Below, piece by piece: positions 53,022 through 61,100 of a DNA stretch of 64,000 nucleotides. The DNA is from Roseobacter cerasinus (GTDB lineage Bacteria; Pseudomonadota; Alphaproteobacteria; Rhodobacterales; Rhodobacteraceae): assembly GCF_009811755.1 (NCBI RefSeq), contig NZ_BLIV01000005.1, positions 248,001-312,000 on the forward strand, in the 5' to 3' direction. The notes beneath the pieces were generated by a model that was not told the origin of the DNA, did no database searches, and worked only from the letters and a program-made list of their open reading frames with translations. The stretch's first letter is position 1. The number at the start of each line of letters is the position of its first letter. The translations under genes and the position numbers were made by a program.

Positions 53022-53606
53022 TTGCCCCACAGCGCGTCCGTTAAAGGGCGCTCCAAGCACTATGGCTATTTCTTCTGCAAGACCAAAGGTCGCTCGGAGC
53101 ATCGCAAGAACATTCGCAAAGAGGTGATCGAAGAAGACTTTGAACACTTGCTGCGCTCCATTCAGCCTGCACCGAGTCTGTTCCATGTAGCGCGTGCGAT
53201 GTTTGAAGAGCTCTGGACGCAGAGGCTTGCTCTTGCCAAAGGCGCAAAAAAACGCAGCCGAGCCCGTATTACGACGTTAGAGCGCAAAATGGCCACGCTG
53301 ACAGATCGGCTTGTGAACACCGACAGCGAGACATTGATCAACGCGTATGAGTCGCAGATCAAGCGACTGGAGATCGAACGGGTTGAGTTGCATGAAATAG
53401 CGGCTCAAACAGAGGTGCCACGCAGACCCTTTGACAAGGTTTTTCGAACCGCCTGCAACTTCTTCGCAAACCCTTGGAAACTATGGGTTTCTGACAACTA
53501 CGCCCATAAGAGACTGGTGCTCAGACTGGCGTTTCCGTCGACCTTGCCATACCAGCGGAATGAGGATTTCGAACCGCAGAAACCACATTACCATTCAAAT
53601 ACTTAG
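53022..53606 (+). pseudogene. Large serine recombinase remnant (C-terminal part)
   Basis: About 194 residues matching the end of large serine recombinases. The zinc-ribbon region is partial (GRSKHYGYFFCKTKGRSEHRK, with some usual cysteines replaced), followed by the long helical coiled-coil (ITTLERKMATLTDRLVNTDS, ESQIKRLEIERVELHEIAAQ) and the terminal RRPFDKVFRTACNFFANPWK. The N-terminal resolvase catalytic domain is absent, so it cannot recombine DNA. It ends 28 bp from the tRNA gene, suggesting the scar of an integrated element. Confidence 0.78.
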
Positions 53607-53633
53607 GGGGTTATTGTGGGCAAAGGTCCGGAG

Positions 53634-53710
<77 letters not shown>

Positions 53711-53763
53711 ACGAGCGCGTGAATTATGATAGGCCGCATGCGGCGTCAAGGTGGAAATCGACG

Positions 53764-54798
53764 TTAACCGCCCCGAACCGCATCAATCATGCGCTGCACA
53801 TTGTCCGGGTCGGCATCCGGTGTGATCCCATGACCAAGATTGAAGATATGCGGCCCGCCCGAAAAGGCTTTGACGATGGCGCGGGTCTCATCCACCAGGT
53901 CCTGTCCACCGGTGACCATATGGCGGCTGGCGAGGTTTCCCTGCACACAGCCATCGACCTGCACATGTTTCGCCGCCCAATCCGCGTCAACGGAATTGTC
54001 GAGCGCCACGCAGTCCACGCCCGTCGTCTTGGCGAAGCCAATGTAGCTCTCCCCCGCCTCGCGCGGGAAGCCGATCACCGGGATCTGCGGGTAGCGCGCC
54101 TTGAGTGCGGAGGTGATCTCGCGCGCGGGTTCCAATGCATATTTGCGGAACGCATCGCCCTTGAGCGAGCCCGCCCAGCTGTCAAAGATCTTGACCACCT
54201 CGGCGCCTGCATCGATCTGAGCGGCGAGGTAATCGATGGTTCCAGCTGTGATGCGCGCCATCAAAGCGTCAAAGACCGCCGGGTTCTCCTGCATCAACGC
54301 ATGGGCAGGTCCCTGATCCGGCGTGCCGCGTCCGGCGATCATATAGGTCGCCACCGTCCACGGCGCCCCCGCAAAGCCAATGAGTGTTGTCTTGGACGGC
54401 AGTTCCCGACGCAGGATGCGCACCGTTTCATAAATCGGGTTCAGCGTGTCGTGGATATCCTCCACAGGGCCAAGCTTGTCGAAATCCGCCTGGCTCTGCA
54501 CGGTCGACAGGCGCGGCCCCTCCCCCGTCACAAACCACAGATCGGCGCCCAGGGCCTGTGGTAGCAGCAGGATGTCGGCAAAGAGGATCGCTGCGTCAAA
54601 GCCGTAGCGGCGGATCGGCTGCAAGGTCACCTCGGCGGCCAACTCGGGGTTGTAGCAGAGCGATAGGAAATCTCCGGCCTGCGCCCGGGTCGCGCGATAC
54701 TCAGGCAGATAGCGCCCCGCCTGACGCATCATCCAAATGGGTGGCGTCGGCAGCGTCTCGCCCGCAAGGGCGCGCAGGATGGTCTTGGTCTCGCTCAT
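53764..54798 (-). CDS. hemE: Uroporphyrinogen decarboxylase
   Basis: A 344-residue HemE. It shows the family start [37 protein letters not shown] (the catalytic region follows the Asp), [19 protein letters not shown] and [20 protein letters not shown] near the end. It removes four acetate carboxyls from uroporphyrinogen III to give coproporphyrinogen III in haem and chlorophyll synthesis. ATG 54798 is chosen by the family N-terminus; ATG 54819 and a further start are nearby. It is divergent from hemC over 101 bp. Confidence 0.94.
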   Translation of the reverse strand: MSETKTILRALAGETLPTPPIWMMRQAGRYLPEYRATRAQAGDFLSLCYNPELAAEVTLQPIRRYGFDAAILFADILLLPQALGADLWFVTGEGPRLSTVQSQADFDKLGPVEDIHDTLNPIYETVRILRRELPSKTTLIGFAGAPWTVATYMIAGRGTPDQGPAHALMQENPAVFDALMARITAGTIDYLAAQIDAGAEVVKIFDSWAGSLKGDAFRKYALEPAREITSALKARYPQIPVIGFPREAGESYIGFAKTTGVDCVALDNSVDADWAAKHVQVDGCVQGNLASRHMVTGGQDLVDETRAIVKAFSGGPHIFNLGHGITPDADPDNVQRMIDAVRGG

Positions 54799-54899
54799 TA
54801 CGTTGGTTCCGTCTTTCATGGCGCACACCCCGCTTGTAGTGGTAGAATCCAGATCATTCCAGTTGTCAGCTTAAGTTGACACACCTAAAAGATAAAGCC

Positions 54900-55856
54900 A
54901 TGACAGCGCAGCTTCCTTCCCCCGACTCGCCCCTCAAGATTGGTACGCGCGGCTCTCCGCTGGCGCTGGCCCAGGCCCATGAAACCCGTACGCGGCTGAT
55001 GTCGGCCTTTGAGCTGCCGGAGGAGGCGTTTCAAGTCGTGGTGATCAAGGTCACCGGCGACGCGATCCAGGATCGCCCGCTGAAAGACATCGGCGGCAAG
55101 GGGCTTTTCACCCGCGAGATCGAAGAGGATCTACTGTCAGGCAAAATCGACATCGCCGTGCATTCGACAAAGGACATGCCAACGGTTCAACCCGATGGGC
55201 TGGTGCTCGATACTTACCTGCCGCGCGAAGACGTGCGCGATGCCTTCATCTCTCCCCATCTGACGTCCATCACCGATCTGGCCAGCGGCGCGGTTGTGGG
55301 CACGTCAAGCCTGCGGCGTCGGGCGCAGCTGCTGCACCGGCGCCCCGATCTGAAGGTGGTTGAGTTTCGTGGAAACGTGCAGACGCGGCTGAAAAAGCTG
55401 GCAGATGGCGTGGCCGAGTGCACCTTCCTCGCCGCGGCGGGTCTCAGTCGGCTTGGGATGGGCGAGGTCCCCGCCACGCCGATTTCGCCCGACGATATGC
55501 TGCCCGCCGTGGCGCAGGGTGCCATTGGGATTGAGCGGCGTCTGTCCGACGACAATACGGCGCAACTGTTGCAAGCGATCCACGACGCCCCGACCGGGCA
55601 GCGATTGGCGGCGGAACGGAGTTTTTTGTTCACACTTGATGGGTCCTGCGAGACACCAATCGCGGGCCTGGCAGAGCTTTCCGGCGATCAGCTATACCTG
55701 CGCGGCGAGGTGCTGCGCCCGGACGGCTCAAAAGCCATAGCGGGCGACCGGCGCGGCGCGATCAGCGACGGTCATGCGATGGGACGTGATCTCGCCGAAG
55801 AGCTTCTGGCCCGGGCGGGCGCCGGCTTTTTCGATTGGCACAGCGCGCCTGCTTAG
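54900..55856 (+). CDS. hemC: Porphobilinogen deaminase (hydroxymethylbilane synthase)
   Basis: A 318-residue HemC. Motifs are KIGTRGSPLALAQAHETRTR, KDIGGKGLFTREIEEDLLSG, AVHSTKDMPTVQPDGL, GTSSLRRRAQLLHRRPDLKV and the dipyrromethane-cofactor cysteine in TLDGSCETPIAGL near residue 250. It polymerises four porphobilinogens to hydroxymethylbilane. ATG 54900 is used; an upstream TTG frame is unlikely. It ends tail to tail with hemF, the two stops overlapping by four bases. It is upstream of hemE in the pathway and its divergent neighbour. Confidence 0.95.
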   Translation: MTAQLPSPDSPLKIGTRGSPLALAQAHETRTRLMSAFELPEEAFQVVVIKVTGDAIQDRPLKDIGGKGLFTREIEEDLLSGKIDIAVHSTKDMPTVQPDGLVLDTYLPREDVRDAFISPHLTSITDLASGAVVGTSSLRRRAQLLHRRPDLKVVEFRGNVQTRLKKLADGVAECTFLAAAGLSRLGMGEVPATPISPDDMLPAVAQGAIGIERRLSDDNTAQLLQAIHDAPTGQRLAAERSFLFTLDGSCETPIAGLAELSGDQLYLRGEVLRPDGSKAIAGDRRGAISDGHAMGRDLAEELLARAGAGFFDWHSAPA

Positions 55857-56746
55857 ATCCACTTCGCCAATGGTGGCAGGCTCATCAGCACCGCATTGGC
55901 ATCATGGCCGGTTTCCAGCCCAAACTTGGTGCCCCGGTCGTAGACAAGGTTGTACTCGGCATAGAGGCCGCGGTGTACCAGCTGCGCCTCCTTATCGGCC
56001 TCGTCCCAGTCCTGCACCCGGCGCTTGCGCACCAGCGGAACGAAGGCTGGTAGAAAAGCGCGGCCAATGTCCTGCGTCAGGGTGAAATCTGCCTCCCAAT
56101 CGCCCGTGCAGTGATCATCCATGAAGATCCCACCCACGCCCCGCGCGCGCTTGCGGTGCGGGATAAAGAAGTATTCATCCGCCCATTCCTTGAGACGCGG
56201 GTAGAACTCAGCCCCGTGCGGGTCGAGCTTTTCTCGCTGCTGCGCGTGAAAATGTGCGGTGTCTTCGCCGTACTCAATGCAGGGGTTCAGGTCTGATCCA
56301 CCGCCAAACCACCAGGCGTGCGGGGTCCAGAACATGCGCGTGTTCATATGCACGGCGGGCACATGCGGGTTCTGCATATGCGCCACAAGGCTGATGCCAG
56401 AGGCCCAGAAGCGCGGATCCTCCTTCATCCCCGGAATGCCCTTGCGCGCGGCCATGGCCATCTGCGCGCGCTCTCCCAGCGTGCCAAACACGGTGGAGAC
56501 ATTCACGCCCACCTTCTCGAACACGCGACCACCACGCATCACGCTCATCAGGCCACCGCCTGCGTCCGAGCCATCCTCACTGTGGCGACGCGTTTCACTG
56601 ACATCGAATTGGCCCGGCGCCTCGGTGGACAAAGGGCCCTCACTGTGATCCTGCTCAAGACCTTCAAAGGCTGCGACGATCTCATCTCGCAAGCTGCGAA
56701 ACCACGCGGCTGCGCGGGACTTTTCGGTCTCAAAACTGTCGGTCAT
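55853..56746 (-). CDS. hemF: Aerobic coproporphyrinogen III oxidase
   Basis: A 297-residue HemF. It shows GGGLMSVMRGGRVFEKVGVN, HMQNPHVPAVHMNTRMFW, AWWFGGGSDLNPCIEYGEDT and the family's end region GTKFGLETGHDANAVLMSLP. It converts coproporphyrinogen III to protoporphyrinogen IX using oxygen, indicating aerobic haem synthesis. Length and motifs are full. It converges with hemC with a four-base overlap of stops. Confidence 0.95.
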   Translation of the reverse strand: MTDSFETEKSRAAAWFRSLRDEIVAAFEGLEQDHSEGPLSTEAPGQFDVSETRRHSEDGSDAGGGLMSVMRGGRVFEKVGVNVSTVFGTLGERAQMAMAARKGIPGMKEDPRFWASGISLVAHMQNPHVPAVHMNTRMFWTPHAWWFGGGSDLNPCIEYGEDTAHFHAQQREKLDPHGAEFYPRLKEWADEYFFIPHRKRARGVGGIFMDDHCTGDWEADFTLTQDIGRAFLPAFVPLVRKRRVQDWDEADKEAQLVHRGLYAEYNLVYDRGTKFGLETGHDANAVLMSLPPLAKWI

Positions 56747-56820
56747 CTGTGATCCACTGTGTCAGGCTATCCTGACAGTCTGTGTAGCCCGGAACGGGGT
56801 GAGACGAAAAGCGTCAATTC

Positions 56821-57621
56821 TCAGTGAGCCGGTGCGGCCACCACATCCAGCAGGCTGCGCCCGCCGTCTACCGTGATGACCTCACCAGTCACAAAGCCCG
56901 AGCTTTCGGCGGCAAGGAACTGGACCACCTCGGCCAGCTCGGACGCCCCGGCGATCCTGCCAAGCGGGGTATGATCGCGGATATCCTCACGCCAGTCGTT
57001 GTTCTCAACAACCAATGACTTGAGCGAGGCGCTCATCACCGACCCGAAAGAGATGGCGTTGACCCGGATCCGCTCCGGTGCCAGCGCCAGCGCCATGGAG
57101 CGGGTCATCTGCTCCAGCGCCGCAGAGGCAATGGAATAGCCCATCAGCTCGGGTCGGGTCTGGCGGGCTGCGATGGAGCTGAGGTTGATGATCGAGCCGA
57201 CCTGCCCCTCGGGCTGATCCGCCGCCTGTTTGATCATCCGCTTGGCGACCTGCTGCGACAGCTTGAGAGAGGTCATCAGGTTCTGCTCCAAAAGAACCGA
57301 GACGGAGGTATCATCGACGTTCAACGCATCCGTCGGCATGACCTGACGCGAGGCGTTCACGAGGATATCGACCCGTTCAAAGGCGTCGATGGTGGCTGAG
57401 ACCAGATTGGCGATAGTCAGGCGCTGCCGCAGGTCGCCGGCGAAGTAGCGCAGGTTGCTGTCTTCCGCCTCATCACCCCATTCGTTTGCGAGGCGTTTTT
57501 CATCCATATCGGCACATATGACATTCGCGCCCCGATCCGCGAACTGCCGTGCGATGGCCAGCCCGATTCCATTGGCGGCTCCGGTGACGATTGCTGTCTT
57601 GCCGCTGATTGAAAATGACAT
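56821..57621 (-). CDS. SDR-family oxidoreductase lacking the catalytic lysine
   Basis: A 266-residue short-chain dehydrogenase/reductase. The cofactor motif TGAANGIGLAIARQFADRGA and the acidic residue in CADMDEKRLAN suggest NAD(H). The catalytic region reads NLSSIAARQTRPELMGYSIASAALEQ: Ser and Tyr are present, but the YxxxK lysine is serine (YSIAS). Conserved C-terminal features remain (GEVITVDGGRSLLDVV). Loss of lysine should abolish normal hydride chemistry, so it may be a binding or structural protein. It lies between hemF and a methyltransferase on the same strand; its role is unknown. Confidence 0.86.
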   Translation of the reverse strand: MSFSISGKTAIVTGAANGIGLAIARQFADRGANVICADMDEKRLANEWGDEAEDSNLRYFAGDLRQRLTIANLVSATIDAFERVDILVNASRQVMPTDALNVDDTSVSVLLEQNLMTSLKLSQQVAKRMIKQAADQPEGQVGSIINLSSIAARQTRPELMGYSIASAALEQMTRSMALALAPERIRVNAISFGSVMSASLKSLVVENNDWREDIRDHTPLGRIAGASELAEVVQFLAAESSGFVTGEVITVDGGRSLLDVVAAPAH

Positions 57622-57657
57622 CTCGGTCTCCCATGACGCGGTTGGGGTGTGATGCGC

Positions 57658-58650
57658 TCAGCGCTTGTTCCGACGCGGGCGGCTGGCATGCAGAAGTTTG
57701 AATCTGCGGTCGCCGTCCAGTTCCTCGACGCTCGCAAAGAGGGTCTGTAGTTCGGATTCATAAGGCAAATGGCGATTGGCGACCATCCAAAGATGCCCCT
57801 GCGCGTGCAGAGCGCCTGCTGCCGCGCGGATGAAGGCCAGGCCGATCTGTGGATCCGCCTTGCGGCTGAGGTGGAAGGGCGGGTTCATGATAACGGTGTC
57901 GAGCGCCTGTGGCGGTCGCCAGGTGGTCGCATCCTCCCAGTGAAACTGAGCGCGCGGGTCGGTCACATTGTGTTTGGCGCACTCCAGCGCCATGTATCCA
58001 GCCTCGACCAAATGCACCTCTTCGACGGTCTGGCGGGTCAGCACATGCGCTGACAAAAACCCCCAGCCCGCTCCAAGATCAGCGACCGAGCGCCCCAGAT
58101 CCTCCGGCAGCACCTCCACCAGCAGCGCCGAGGCTGGGTCGATACCATCCGCTGAGAAGACGCCAGGCGCTGTCCAGAACCCACCCTCCGTCAAGGCAGG
58201 GCCTGCTGCCCAATCGGCAAAGGCCTCGCCCCCCACATCCGTGACCCAGAACAGCTTTCCATGCGCCTTGGTGATCGGCCCGTGCACCTCCACCCGCTTG
58301 CGCATGTCGCGCAACAGGCTGTCAATGCCATCGGATTTCTGGCCATCAATCACCAGAACGCCCTCGGTTCGGGACGCGGCATCAGCGATCAATGCGCGGG
58401 CCAGAGGTTTCGCGCGGGGAATGCACACTACGGCTGCCGAATAGGGCCCTTGCGCTGCCGTTGCGCAGTCAAACCCCCGCGCCTGCAACTGTAGGGCGTC
58501 CGGTTTGAAATCACTGATGATGTGCGCACGCGCCCGGTCGATAGAGGGCAAGACCACGTCAGGCGAGGGGTGGAGCAGAGCGATCCGGCCCTCAGACGGC
58601 CACACCAACCACCCGCCGTCCAGCGCCAGCGACAACCGCGCGCCCATCAT
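57658..58650 (-). CDS. RsmC-like class I methyltransferase
   Basis: A 330-residue SAM methyltransferase with an N-terminal RsmC-type half. The SAM site is VADLGAGWGFLSAHVLTRQ, followed by HLVEAGYMALECAKHNV and the catalytic NPPFH motif (TVIMNPPFHL) of N2-guanine and similar amino-methylases. RsmC/RlmG methylate 16S/23S rRNA guanine. Whether this enzyme has the rRNA target is likely by fold but unproven. It lies four bases upstream of clpS on the same strand. Confidence 0.83.
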   Translation of the reverse strand: MMGARLSLALDGGWLVWPSEGRIALLHPSPDVVLPSIDRARAHIISDFKPDALQLQARGFDCATAAQGPYSAAVVCIPRAKPLARALIADAASRTEGVLVIDGQKSDGIDSLLRDMRKRVEVHGPITKAHGKLFWVTDVGGEAFADWAAGPALTEGGFWTAPGVFSADGIDPASALLVEVLPEDLGRSVADLGAGWGFLSAHVLTRQTVEEVHLVEAGYMALECAKHNVTDPRAQFHWEDATTWRPPQALDTVIMNPPFHLSRKADPQIGLAFIRAAAGALHAQGHLWMVANRHLPYESELQTLFASVEELDGDRRFKLLHASRPRRNKR

Positions 58651-58654
58651 GCGA

Positions 58655-58996
58655 TCAGTCTTCTTTTTCCATCGTGCATTGCAACGGATGCTGGTGGCGG
58701 CGCGCGAAATCCATCACCTGCGCCACCTTGGTCTCCGCAATCTCGTGGCTGAAGACCCCCACCACGGCCACACCTTTTTTGTGCACGGTCAGCATGATCT
58801 CGAACGCCTGCGCATGGTTCAGGCCAAAGAACCGTTCAAGCACATGCACGACAAATTCCATCGGTGTGAAATCATCATTCAAAAGCAAGACTTTATAGAG
58901 CGGCGGCCGCTTGGTCTTTGGCTTGGTCGCCGTCAGGATGGAGGTATCCCCGTCATCCTCCGACCGTCCGGCCATCATCACTGCGTCGCGGTGCAT
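58655..58996 (-). CDS. clpS: ATP-dependent Clp protease adaptor ClpS
   Basis: A 113-residue ClpS. The core [40 protein letters not shown] and [19 protein letters not shown] match the family, which binds ClpA and delivers N-degron substrates. ATG 58996 is chosen because GGAG stands six bases upstream, although an ATG at 59023 is also open. No clpA is seen in the window beside it. Confidence 0.92.
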   Translation of the reverse strand: MHRDAVMMAGRSEDDGDTSILTATKPKTKRPPLYKVLLLNDDFTPMEFVVHVLERFFGLNHAQAFEIMLTVHKKGVAVVGVFSHEIAETKVAQVMDFARRHQHPLQCTMEKED

Positions 58997-59380
58997 TGCT
59001 GCTCCTGATCTGCGTTTGGTCATGGTGAGTCTTTGAGCGCTCTATATAACCTGTCTGACCGTTTAGAAAAGGGGGCGGGGCGCAATGGCCCGCGCGCAGG
59101 ACCGGATCGGCTTGGATGCGGATGACACTGCGCAGGCGTGTTCCATGTCACGCAGGCGCATGTTGCCCGTGATCTGCTCACCCGCGCCGATCAAAACAGG
59201 CGGCGCGGCAAGCTGCCGACCTCCAACAGATGACGCCTTGAGCGGAGAGGTGCGCTTCACGGAACATTAACGCAAATACCTTAAATCAAAGACTTTATAG
59301 AAACACAAAGCTGTGCTAGTCTCGCACATACAAAAAATGCCAGTCGAAAAATCGGCGGCGTGAGGCAGAAAAGGCAGATC
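58997..59380. other. 384-bp intergenic region upstream of dacA
   Basis: No protein-like frame on either strand: the longest open frames are Arg/Ser/Pro-rich and lack a ribosome site. The stretch from about 59265 to 59345 is AT-rich (CTTAAATCAAAG, CTTTATAGAAAC) and probably holds the promoter for the D,D-carboxypeptidase gene. The left end holds the start region of clpS. Confidence 0.45.
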
Positions 59381-60826
59381 ATGATGAAGGTTCGGCGACT
59401 GATGCCGGCCCGTTACGGGCTATTTGTTCTTGCAGTTTTGTGGATGGTGATCATCGTGCCGCTGAGCGCGAGCGCTGCACCCTACGCGGCCTATGTGATG
59501 GACGCGAGATCTGGCGAGGTTCTGCACTCCCGCAATGCCGACACGCGGCTGCACCCGGCGTCGCTGACAAAAATGATGACGCTGTACATCGCCTTTCAGG
59601 CGGTCGAGCGGGGCGAGATCACGCTTGATACCAAGGTGAAAGTCTCACGCCACGCGGCGTCTGAGCCGCCGTCGAAACTTGGTCTGAAATCCGGTCAGCG
59701 CATTGCGCTGCGCTATCTGATCCGCGCCGCTGCGGTGAAGTCCGCCAATGATGCCGCCACCGCAATCGCCGAAGCGCTGGAAGGGTCGGAGGCCGCCTTT
59801 GCGCGGCGGATGAACCGCACGGCCAAAGCTATGGGCATGACCCGCACGACCTTCAAGAATGCGCATGGTCTGACCGAATCGGGGCATCTTTCCACAGCGC
59901 GGGACATGTCGATTTTGGGGCGCCATGTACTTTATGACTATCCCGAGTACTACAATCTCTTTTCCCGTCGGTCGACGCATGCGGGCGTGCGCGACGTCGC
60001 CAATACCAACAGGCGTCTGCTGTCAGCCTACCGCGGAGCGGATGGTATCAAGACAGGGTACACCCGGGCGGCCGGCTTTAATCTTGTGGCCTCTGCCGAA
60101 CGCGGTCGGGAACGCATCATTGCCACCGTCTTTGGTGGCACCTCGACCAGCGCGCGGAATGCACGCGTGGCGGAGCTGCTCGACATGGGGTTCAAACGTG
60201 CCCCGTCGCGCGTCGCGCTGCGCAAGCCAAAAAAACCGGCCTATGTTCCGGGCGGCACGGGCAAGACCGTCCAGGTGAGCGGCATCACCCGCACCAGCCT
60301 GCGGCCAAGACTTCGGGCCGGGACGATGCTCGCCAGCGCCACGCCGGTTGAACAAACACCTCCGCCGGCGTCAGCCGCGGCCAGCACCAGCGGTGTTCTC
60401 TCCTCTGATATCCAACTGGCATTGATTGCGGCCCAGGACACAACCGTCGAAACACCTGATCTGTCCGGCAGCAGCTTCTCAGGCCTGGGCACGCGCCCGG
60501 TTATGCGGCCCGGCAGCGCAATTGATGCAGCCCTTGCCGAGGCGATACCCGAGACCGAGGTTGTCACTCGCCTGTCGACCTCTGGTGGGCACCAATGGGG
60601 CGTGAATGTCGGGCGCTACACCACCCGCTACAACGCGGAGCGCGCGCTTGTGACCACCGCCCTCGCCGAGATGACGACATTGGAAGGAACTCTGCGCAAG
60701 GTCGTTAAAAAACCAACGGGATTCGAGGCGAACTTCCTGGGCATGACCCGCGACAGCGCAGATCTGGCTTGCCGGAGGCTGGTTGCCCGCAACATTGACT
60801 GCGAGATGGTCGGGCCCACCTCCTGA
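59381..60826 (+). CDS. D-alanyl-D-alanine carboxypeptidase with SPOR domain
   Basis: A 481-residue penicillin-binding protein of the DacA/PBP5 group. A signal peptide or anchor (ARYGLFVLAVLWMVIIVPLS, ending SASA) precedes the peptidase domain with the three catalytic motifs: SLTK (SxxK) near residue 60, KSAND (SxN) and DGIKTGYTR (KTG). A proline/alanine-rich linker leads to a C-terminal SPOR domain (about 405-480, GVNVGRYTTRYNAERALVTT), which binds denuded glycan and often targets proteins to the septum. It trims the terminal D-Ala from peptidoglycan. ATG 59384 is an alternative start. Confidence 0.88.
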   Translation: MMKVRRLMPARYGLFVLAVLWMVIIVPLSASAAPYAAYVMDARSGEVLHSRNADTRLHPASLTKMMTLYIAFQAVERGEITLDTKVKVSRHAASEPPSKLGLKSGQRIALRYLIRAAAVKSANDAATAIAEALEGSEAAFARRMNRTAKAMGMTRTTFKNAHGLTESGHLSTARDMSILGRHVLYDYPEYYNLFSRRSTHAGVRDVANTNRRLLSAYRGADGIKTGYTRAAGFNLVASAERGRERIIATVFGGTSTSARNARVAELLDMGFKRAPSRVALRKPKKPAYVPGGTGKTVQVSGITRTSLRPRLRAGTMLASATPVEQTPPPASAAASTSGVLSSDIQLALIAAQDTTVETPDLSGSSFSGLGTRPVMRPGSAIDAALAEAIPETEVVTRLSTSGGHQWGVNVGRYTTRYNAERALVTTALAEMTTLEGTLRKVVKKPTGFEANFLGMTRDSADLACRRLVARNIDCEMVGPTS

Positions 60827-60935
60827 TCAGTGAATCCAATGCGCATACGAAGAATTGCACCTCCTAACGCTGCTTGACATCGATTTTTTGGCAAGCCAGG
60901 TGATGCGTGACGTTTCGAGTCGAGCGTCAGATACT

Positions 60936-61100
60936 TTAGTTGTCGTCTTTGGGGCGGTCGTCCCAACGGTCGCTCAGGATCCGGCGGCTGTCACCTTCCG
61001 GATCGTCATACTGACGCGATTTCAAAGTATAGAGAAACCCGACAAGCCCCAGCGCACCAAGCGCGAGCGAAATCGGTATCAGATACGCCAACACGTTCAC
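60936..61100 (-). CDS. ccoS: cbb3-type cytochrome oxidase assembly protein CcoS
   Basis: A 54-residue protein with GTG start overlapping the ccoI stop by four bases. One N-terminal membrane helix (VLAYLIPISLALGALGLVGF) is followed by a short acidic tail (LYTLKSRQYDDPEGDSRRIL and DRWDDRPKDDN). This pattern and position after ccoI are those of CcoS, needed for haem and copper insertion into cbb3 oxidase. It is short and easily missed by automatic calling. Confidence 0.88.
   Translation of the reverse strand: MNVLAYLIPISLALGALGLVGFLYTLKSRQYDDPEGDSRRILSDRWDDRPKDDN

Noticed and set aside
59063-59270. Small overlapping frames on both strands upstream of dacA.
   Set aside because: No Shine-Dalgarno, no family pattern, and neither strand shows coding-like composition.
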